Assembly (NCBI GenBank): GCA_964584305.1
Contig: CAZOZL010000001.1
Location: 372,001 to 436,000, forward strand
Direction: 5' to 3'
Length of the DNA stretch: 64,000 nucleotides
Origin: SB11 sp964584305
GTDB lineage: Bacteria > Bacteroidota > Bacteroidia > UBA8524
In this document: in pieces, positions 57,922 through 64,000 of the stretch
How the letters are laid out: each line of letters opens with the position of its first letter
Position numbering within the stretch: position 1 is the stretch's first letter
Notes under the pieces: generated by a model
What the model saw: the letters and a program-made list of their open reading frames with translations, nothing else
Database searches by the model: none
What the model was told of the DNA's origin: nothing
Position numbers and translations under genes: made by a program

Positions 57922-58599
57922 TTGAATTACTTTTCGCACTACTATTTTGACCATATTAAGGATAACCACTACTACAATGCAGGTTTGGTATTGCCTGATT
58001 TTGCACGAAGTGCTGTGGGCGCAAAAAATATCAATATCCAACTAAAGTTTGATAGTGAAAAAGAACCGTTCCTTTATTTTTTAAATAAAGGCAGTAAAGC
58101 CCATTATGCTACTGATGGTTTTTTTCATAATTGCAGTTTTTTTAAAGACAGTAATCAGCTTTTCGAGGATTTATTTATAGCACATAAGTTTCCTCGTGCG
58201 GGGCAGCGTTTGTGGTTTATCAGCCACATTTTGTTTGAGCTTGTGTTAGACAGGGTACTAATAGGACAACACCGTGAAAAGTTGGATGATTTTTATGCCT
58301 CGCTAAAAGCGGTAAATCTAAACAGTGTAATCACATTTTTGGGCAAAAGTGGTAAAGACGGCACAGATAAATTTACAAAATTTTGGAACGGTTTTTTAGA
58401 AATCCAATACCTACAATATTACTTGGTAGATGAAAAACTAGTATATTCACTAAACCGTATATTACAAAAAACCAAACAACCCGAATTAACTCAAGAACAA
58501 GCCACTATTTTAATTAAAATAACACATATTGCCGAAAAAGAAATAGCCGCTCAAATCCCTGCCTTTCACAAAGATTTTTTAGCGTTTAAGGGTGAATAA
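57922..58599 (+). CDS. conserved hypothetical protein, helical, possibly ACP phosphodiesterase-like
   Basis: 225 residues, starting with TTG at 57922. MNYFSHYYFDHIKDNHYYNAGLVLPDFARSA, KAHYATDGFFHNCSFFKD, WFISHILFELVLDRVLIG and VITFLGKSGKDGTDKFTKFWNGF. The His/Asp set (SHYYFD, LPDF, HYATDGFFH, HILFELVLD) is like that of the AcpH/DUF479 helical metal-binding hydrolases, but I cannot fix the identity. Common in Bacteroidota as an unnamed protein. Followed by a 268-base gap without a visible gene. Confidence 0.55.
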   Translation: MNYFSHYYFDHIKDNHYYNAGLVLPDFARSAVGAKNINIQLKFDSEKEPFLYFLNKGSKAHYATDGFFHNCSFFKDSNQLFEDLFIAHKFPRAGQRLWFISHILFELVLDRVLIGQHREKLDDFYASLKAVNLNSVITFLGKSGKDGTDKFTKFWNGFLEIQYLQYYLVDEKLVYSLNRILQKTKQPELTQEQATILIKITHIAEKEIAAQIPAFHKDFLAFKGE

Positions 58600-58867
58600 T
58601 AGTATTCTAATTTCTTGCTTGATATTTTGTTGGGGCAAAATTTAAAAATTTGACAAATCATTAAATCTCCAATAACTAAAGGAGCATAATTTGCGCCCTT
58701 GATATAGTATGCTTTTGATTTACTGTGTTAAGCAATACCCTTTTATGAATGAGCCGTTCATCGAAAAAATTTGTTTATATGATTTTTTTTCTTTTAGCTT
58801 GCATTAGCTAACAAGTGCACTTCTTAGCTGTCAATTAAATAATTCTAAAACTTAAAATGTATTAAAA

Positions 58868-59401
58868 ATGAAACATTTACTATTAAAAACTATCTTCTCG
58901 ATGGTATTCCTTTTCGGTATTTCTAACTTCGTTAACGCACAAAGTAGAACTTGCGACCCTATTCTCGACCCAGATTATTGCACTCCAGCGTGTACTATGA
59001 TTGTTGATGGAATAGTCAATAATACGGATTGTGATTTAACCTTTTTATGGCAATACCAAGGGTCTTCCTGCGCTGGGTTTATTGGTGCTGGGGAGGTTAA
59101 GGCGGGTGCGGCAGGAACACCTGCCTTCCCTTGGGTTGGACAGTGTAGAAAATTTTGTGATGACCCTTGCGAGTGCCCTATTGGCTTTTGGTTTGTAAAC
59201 CCCTCTAACCCTAGTCAAAAGACAGTGATTGCACAAACGGCTGCTTTCAATCAAGCACCTGGATCAGTTACTACCTATTGCAATCTTCAGGCTTGTAATA
59301 GTGGAAGTTGCGTAGGTCCAATTAAAGTGGTTATGACAGTAACAACAACAGGTAGGGCAACGTTTGTGTTTTCTTGTATTAGTGGTGGTACATGCCCCTA
59401 A
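58868..59401 (+). CDS. cysteine-rich secreted protein, 14 cysteines
   Basis: 177 residues. Signal peptide 1-24 (FLFGISNFVNAQS). The mature part has 14 cysteines spread over clusters such as TCDPILDPDYCTPACT, CRKFCDDPCECPIGFW and CNLQACNSGSCVG, an even number compatible with seven disulfides, in a Gly/Ala/Thr-rich context. No sorting domain is seen, so it would remain periplasmic or leave by another path. The pattern loosely recalls small beta-sandwich surface proteins, but no family is recognised. Terminated by a long perfect palindrome; T9SS type B gene follows on the same strand. Confidence 0.65.
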   Translation: MKHLLLKTIFSMVFLFGISNFVNAQSRTCDPILDPDYCTPACTMIVDGIVNNTDCDLTFLWQYQGSSCAGFIGAGEVKAGAAGTPAFPWVGQCRKFCDDPCECPIGFWFVNPSNPSQKTVIAQTAAFNQAPGSVTTYCNLQACNSGSCVGPIKVVMTVTTTGRATFVFSCISGGTCP

Positions 59402-59414
59402 AAGGTAAACCCTC

Positions 59415-59454
59415 AAAATTTAGTTGGTAGTGTACACTACCAACTAAATTTTTT
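59415..59454 (+). terminator. terminator with perfect 38-base palindrome
   Basis: A loopless 38-base perfect dyad (59415-59452, centre TGTACA) with arm TTTAGTTGGTAGTG, followed by six T residues. It closes the cysteine-rich protein gene. Confidence 0.85.
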
Positions 59455-59585
59455 CTTAAAGGTAGATAAAAAAATAATGAGCAAAAAATTTGTATATTTG
59501 GATAATATTACGACTCCACGGGAGTATAATACATTAGAGACAGACAGCAATATATTCTATTAATAACTTTGAATTATTCTTTCTT

Positions 59586-62285
59586 TTGAAAAAGATACTC
59601 TTAATATCGCTTATTCTATTCGCGCAAAATATTTATGCGCAAAAAGAGGCAAATAATTGGTATTTTGGTTACGAGGCAGGTATTAGCTTTGATGGGGAGC
59701 AACCGAAAGCACTGTTTGATTCTAAATTGAGTACATTAGAGGGTTGCGCTACCATGTCAGATTCTTTAGGAAATCTTTTGTTTTATACTAACGGGATAAC
59801 GGTTTGGAATAAAAACCATGTTATAATGCAAAATGGAATCTTTCTAAGCGGACATCTTAGTAGCACACATTCTGCTTATATTCTTAAACAGCCCAAAAGT
59901 AAACTATACTATTTATTTACTTTAGATGAAATATCCTTATCAACTAACTGGGGAGTGCGTTATTCTATTATTGATTTGGAGGCTAATAATGGCAAAGGAT
60001 CGGTTATAGAAAAAAACACGTTTTTGCTACCTTATTCCAGTGAAAAAATAACCTCTACAAAACATCGAAATAATGAAGATTTTTGGGTGATTATTCCACA
60101 AACCCGCACAAAAATTATATATGTATATAAACTAACCAAAGACGGACTAAGTAAAAAAGTTTTAAGTTTTAATATAGGAGAAGATTTTCATACTGGTCAG
60201 ATAAAGATGTCAAGTAATGGCAAGAAGTTAGCAATGGCTAATCGTTTTAGTGGACAGGTCTCCATTTTCGATTTTAATACTATATCAGGAGAAATATCAA
60301 AAAAAACAATTATAAAGACCGTTGGTTCCGCCTATGGAATAGAGTTTTCTCCCAATTCAAAATATTTATACGTTGCATTAATTACACAAATTAGCAAGCT
60401 ATATCAATGCCCTGTTGAGAGTGCAGATACTCTTTTGGATATAGAAACTGACTGTATTAAAATTGTTTCAGAACCACCCCAAAAACAATTATTTGGACAA
60501 TTACAATTAGCCCCCAATAAAAAAATTTACCTCTCAATGATAAAGGATAGCGTATTAGCTATTATTAATAGTCCTGATAGCTTGGGTAAATTATGTGATT
60601 TTGATTATAATGGGTTAGACCTAAAATATAGAAGAAGTGGGCTTGGTTTACCCTCGTTTGATAAATCGTATATTATTAATCCAAGTCCATTTGTATCAGC
60701 AAAGCAATACTGCTTGGGCGATACTACATTGTTTTCTTTAAACTACTCACAGGCAGACTCTACGCTATGGAAATTTGGTGATGGTGAGCAGCAAAGTACT
60801 GCCAGTACAGTAATAAAACACCGCTATAAAAGTGCAGGTAACTATACTGTAAATGCCATAGGTTACCAGCAAGGTACGCCTAAGGATACATTAGTTTATG
60901 CTTTAAAAATATACTCACTACCCGCCCTTAATTTGGGTAATGATACTCTATTATGCGCTAGCGATAGTTTATACTTTAATCTTCAACATCCGTCTATAAG
61001 CCGCTACCAATGGAGTTTTGGAGACACCGTGCCTACTGCAACCCTTAAAACAGAGGGGCAATATTGGGTGCAAATATCAAACGATGGTTGCACAGCAACA
61101 GACACCCTTATAGTAAAAACCATTAATGCCTGCGCAATAAGCACACAAAACCACTGCTTTGGCGATACTACACTATTCACAATACCTACCACCAATGCAG
61201 ACTCCATAAAATGGGATTATGGCAACGGAACAGGGCAAACCACTGCCAATGCTGCTTATTATCAATACCCCGATTCAGGTACTTATAAGGTGATAGCAAA
61301 ACAATATATAGGAGGGGTAAGCAGAATAGATACTAAAACTATTATTATTACCAAAGTTAGCCCACTGCAATTGGGCAACGATACTATACTTTGTGAAGGT
61401 AAAAACCTTCAAATAAATACTATCCCACAATATGACAGCTATATATGGAACGATGGTACTAATACACCCGTAAAGGCTATAACCAAGGCAGGCATATACT
61501 GGATGGAGGTAGAGAAAAACGGCTGTAAAAGCAGAGATAGTATAACAGTAAAAACATTTAATTGTTTCCTAAACATTAAAAATACCTGCTTGGGAGATAC
61601 TACTGTAATCTCTTTTGATAGTCAACCCATAGACTCCATAGAATGGTTGTTTGGAAACAATACCCAACAAGTAGTATATACCACCACAGTACAGCATATA
61701 TATGCCACCGAAGGAGACTATACAGTAACAGCAAAAGTATATTTGGGTAAAGAATTTATACTATTAAACGCGCCTTTAAAAATAACCAAAACCCCACAAA
61801 TACAACTAAGCACAGATACAGCACTTTGTGAAAATCAAAGGTTAAAAACAATTCAAATTAATGATGCTGATATAGCGATACTTTGGAGTGATGGAAGTAC
61901 GGCATTAGCTTTACTACCTGCCCAAAGCGGGCAATACATACTTAGTTTGGAAAAAGAAGGTTGCCTATCCACAGATACTATACAAATAACGCTGCTTAAT
62001 TGCGGTTGTGAACTTTATTTTCCTAATGCCTTTACGCCCAATAACAATGGACTTAACGAGCAGTTTATGCCCGTTACCGAATGTTTGGTGAAACAGTTTC
62101 AGTTGGATATATTTAACAAATGGGGGCAGCTTATATTTCAAAGCAGTAATATAGGTTATGGTTGGGATGGAAACTATAAAGGCAAACCCGCCCCCAACGG
62201 AACTTACTTATGGATAGCCCGTTATAAATCTGAATATACTGGTAAAATATATAACCAAAAAGGAAGTGTACTTATTTTAAGGTAA
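59586..62285 (+). CDS. large secreted protein with PKD domains and gliding-motility-type C-terminal sorting domain
   Basis: 899 residues, TTG start at 59586. Signal peptide MKKILLISLILFAQNIYAQ. The N-terminal half (about 20-370) looks like a WD/YVTN-type propeller (WYFGYEAGISFDGEQP, GQIKMSSNGKKLAMANRFSG, GIEFSPNSKYLYVALI). Three PKD-like repeats follow, each with a Cys-Leu-Gly-Asp-Thr-Thr lead (YCLGDTTLFSLNY, HCFGDTTLFTIPT, TCLGDTTVISFDS). The end NAFTPNNNGLNEQFMPV ... WDGNYKGKPAPNGTYLWIARY is the CHU_C/T9SS type B sorting domain. Probably a surface adhesion or matrix protein exported by T9SS. Confidence 0.9.
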   Translation: MKKILLISLILFAQNIYAQKEANNWYFGYEAGISFDGEQPKALFDSKLSTLEGCATMSDSLGNLLFYTNGITVWNKNHVIMQNGIFLSGHLSSTHSAYILKQPKSKLYYLFTLDEISLSTNWGVRYSIIDLEANNGKGSVIEKNTFLLPYSSEKITSTKHRNNEDFWVIIPQTRTKIIYVYKLTKDGLSKKVLSFNIGEDFHTGQIKMSSNGKKLAMANRFSGQVSIFDFNTISGEISKKTIIKTVGSAYGIEFSPNSKYLYVALITQISKLYQCPVESADTLLDIETDCIKIVSEPPQKQLFGQLQLAPNKKIYLSMIKDSVLAIINSPDSLGKLCDFDYNGLDLKYRRSGLGLPSFDKSYIINPSPFVSAKQYCLGDTTLFSLNYSQADSTLWKFGDGEQQSTASTVIKHRYKSAGNYTVNAIGYQQGTPKDTLVYALKIYSLPALNLGNDTLLCASDSLYFNLQHPSISRYQWSFGDTVPTATLKTEGQYWVQISNDGCTATDTLIVKTINACAISTQNHCFGDTTLFTIPTTNADSIKWDYGNGTGQTTANAAYYQYPDSGTYKVIAKQYIGGVSRIDTKTIIITKVSPLQLGNDTILCEGKNLQINTIPQYDSYIWNDGTNTPVKAITKAGIYWMEVEKNGCKSRDSITVKTFNCFLNIKNTCLGDTTVISFDSQPIDSIEWLFGNNTQQVVYTTTVQHIYATEGDYTVTAKVYLGKEFILLNAPLKITKTPQIQLSTDTALCENQRLKTIQINDADIAILWSDGSTALALLPAQSGQYILSLEKEGCLSTDTIQITLLNCGCELYFPNAFTPNNNGLNEQFMPVTECLVKQFQLDIFNKWGQLIFQSSNIGYGWDGNYKGKPAPNGTYLWIARYKSEYTGKIYNQKGSVLILR

Positions 62286-62463
62286 TAAAAAGGGTAAACC
62301 CCCAATTCGTAATGCAATTTTAAAAGCGATGTGTTTTAACCCGTCGAAAAAATATATATTAGCCTGAACGGGATATGATATTTAGGGCATTAATTTTTAG
62401 TTTCTTTATTGCATTTTTGGCTAAAAAACAGTATTATTATATGCCCATTATAAACCTACCCGT

Positions 62464-63996
62464 ATGGCACTATTTGGCTCATTATTTTCTTGGTATTTCC
62501 GCAGGCGGATGCAGCAGGTAGAGTATGCCATGAATAATGCTGCTGAAACTCAACAACGGACTTTTAAAAACCTTATAGAAACAGCTAAAGACACCGCTTG
62601 GGGCAAAAAATACAATTATAAAAATATTACTACCCCCGAGCAGTTTGCCAACCAAGTACCCGTGAGTAGTTACGAAGAACTGAAACCCTATATAGAACGC
62701 AATATGAAAGGCGAGCAAAATGTGCTATGGCCAAGCGAGATAAAGTGGTTTGCAAAATCATCGGGTACAACAAACGATAAAAGCAAGTTCATACCAGTTA
62801 GTTATGAGGCTTTGGAGGACTGTCATTTTCAAGGCGGGCGAGACTTGCTCACTATTTACTGCCACAACCATCCTGAAACTAAGATTTTTGATGGTAAAGG
62901 GCTTGTATTAGGCGGTAGCCATAAAATAAACAGTTATAATACCAACTCAAGTTTTGGAGATTTAAGTGCCGTAATGATGGCTAACTTGCCTTTTTGGGTC
63001 AATTTTTTACGAACGCCCGATATATCGATAGCACTATTGGATGAGTGGGAGGAAAAATTGGAACGGATGGCATTGGCAACCGTTAACGAGGATGTAACCA
63101 ATATTTCGGGCGTACCCACTTGGACGCTGGTTTTGATAAACTACTTGTTTGAAATGGAGGGCAAAAAAAGTTTGCTTGATATTTGGCCTAATTTAGAACT
63201 GTATGTACATGGCGGGGTAAGTTTTGTGCCGTATAGAGAACAGTTTAAAAAGCTGATTCCATCAAGTGGGATGAACTATTTAGAGACCTACAATGCCTCG
63301 GAAGGGTTTTTTGGGTTGCAAATTGAAAGCAATAGCGATGATATGCTGCTAATGACAGATTATGGGGTGTATTACGAATTCGTTAAGTTAAAAGATTTGC
63401 ATGATTCTAATCATCCTAAAACATATAGATTGGATGAGGTGGAGGCAGGCGTAAACTATGCCGTAATTATAAGCACTAATGCTGGCTTGTGGCGCTATAT
63501 AGTAGGCGATACTATTAAGTTTACGTCAACTAGTGTATATACTTTTAAAATAACGGGGAGAACAAAGCAATATATTAATGCTTTTGGCGAGGAACTTATG
63601 ATTGATAATGCTGAAGCAGCTATGGCAGCCGCCTGCCAACAAACCAATGCCGTAGTTAGAGATTTTACTGCCGCTCCTGTTTATTTTGATGATAAAGAGG
63701 GTAAAAGTGCAGGGCATGAGTGGCTTATTGAGTTTGAAAAACCGCCTAAAGATGCTGCAGGGTTTAATATGGCATTAGATGCTAAACTTAAAGCACTAAA
63801 CTCCGACTATGAAGCAAAACGGCATAAGGATATTGCTTTAAAACCGCCCCGTGTACATATAATGCCCAATGGGGTTTTTCATCAATGGCTAAAATCAAAA
63901 GGTAAATTAGGCGGGCAACACAAAGTACCCCGACTATGCAATGACCGCAATATTGTGGATGAAATACTATTGTTTCAAGAAACTGAAAAACGATAA
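62464..63996 (+). CDS. GH3-family acyl-adenylating protein
   Basis: 510 residues. WFAKSSGTTNDKSKFIPVSYEAL is the ATP-binding P-loop-like motif of the GH3/ANL superfamily; YLETYNASEGFFGLQ (second ATP motif) and ITGRTKQYINAFGEELMIDNAE complete the adenylation core. GH3 enzymes ligate acyl acids to amino acids in plants; bacterial members are widespread in Bacteroidota and largely uncharacterised, so the substrate is unknown. The end RVHIMPNGVFHQWLKSKGKLGGQHKVPRL is typical. Complete, with stop 4 bases from the window edge. Confidence 0.9.
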   Translation: MALFGSLFSWYFRRRMQQVEYAMNNAAETQQRTFKNLIETAKDTAWGKKYNYKNITTPEQFANQVPVSSYEELKPYIERNMKGEQNVLWPSEIKWFAKSSGTTNDKSKFIPVSYEALEDCHFQGGRDLLTIYCHNHPETKIFDGKGLVLGGSHKINSYNTNSSFGDLSAVMMANLPFWVNFLRTPDISIALLDEWEEKLERMALATVNEDVTNISGVPTWTLVLINYLFEMEGKKSLLDIWPNLELYVHGGVSFVPYREQFKKLIPSSGMNYLETYNASEGFFGLQIESNSDDMLLMTDYGVYYEFVKLKDLHDSNHPKTYRLDEVEAGVNYAVIISTNAGLWRYIVGDTIKFTSTSVYTFKITGRTKQYINAFGEELMIDNAEAAMAAACQQTNAVVRDFTAAPVYFDDKEGKSAGHEWLIEFEKPPKDAAGFNMALDAKLKALNSDYEAKRHKDIALKPPRVHIMPNGVFHQWLKSKGKLGGQHKVPRLCNDRNIVDEILLFQETEKR

Positions 63997-64000
63997 TTTT

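Noticed and set aside
1..64000. CRISPR array, phage, conjugative element or toxin-antitoxin pair
   Set aside because: No regularly spaced repeats, integrase, transposase, capsid or mobilisation genes, and no convincing toxin-antitoxin gene pair was seen.

Overview
The window is a gene-dense, AT-rich chromosomal segment from a member of the phylum Bacteroidota. Three lines of evidence support this. Several upstream regions carry the Bacteroidota-type -7 box TAnnTTTG, in two cases with a TTG 20 bases upstream. Secreted proteins end in type IX secretion (T9SS) sorting domains, of type A at 14880 and 17179 and of the CHU_C/type B kind at 59586. The menaquinone genes menA and menC and many lipoproteins also fit. 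I cannot place it below phylum with confidence; an unclassified Chitinophagia- or Sphingobacteriia-like lineage is only a guess. TGA is an ordinary stop codon here, as the genes ending at 32196 and 40596 show.

Layout. Positions 1-5800 hold menC (cut by the window edge), menA, a secreted carboxypeptidase-regulatory-like protein, a chromate transporter, a lipoprotein, a GNAT acetyltransferase, a YceI protein and a glyoxalase-fold protein. Positions 6070-17100 are housekeeping: ychF, glmM, a secreted endonuclease/phosphatase, ppk1, the RNase P RNA gene, a sigma-54 response regulator, a Sua5/YrdC protein and lepA. Positions 17100-28100 hold a secreted NHL/PKD protein, purC, a PhoH ATPase, a SAM-hydrolase-like protein, ndk, an nrnA-like DHH phosphoesterase, a tandem run of three FKBP isomerase genes and rfbB. 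Positions 28400-36900 hold a rhodanese-thioredoxin lipoprotein, hpf, tRNA-Glu, gapA, a BadF-type kinase, a GIY-YIG-like protein, a divergent katA/oxyR pair and dnaN. Positions 36900-45300 hold a PI-PLC-like protein, an operon running to an RluA-type pseudouridine synthase (with rdgB, a J-domain protein and an asparaginase), folK, a serine hydrolase and a decayed gene. Positions 45400-64000 hold thioredoxins, sugar-nucleotide-type epimerases, class I fructose-bisphosphate aldolase, accD, a glycosyltransferase, a DUF559 nuclease gene between perfect 74-base direct repeats, rlmD, NADP-isocitrate dehydrogenase, a cysteine-rich secreted protein, a large T9SS type B protein and a GH3-family protein.

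Most of the window is core metabolism and information processing in short operons with many strand switches. Several convergent or 3' junctions are closed by strong terminators, two of them built on perfect palindromes of 42 and 38 bases. There is no phage, integrative element, CRISPR array or classical defence island. The least ordinary items are the repeat-bounded DUF559 gene, a recurrent palindromic arrangement of -7 boxes (TTTG-N3-CAAA) at promoters, a small family of GC-rich palindromic intergenic repeats, the PI-PLC protein with an unrecognised N-terminal domain, the FKBP triplication and a two-stop pseudogene.
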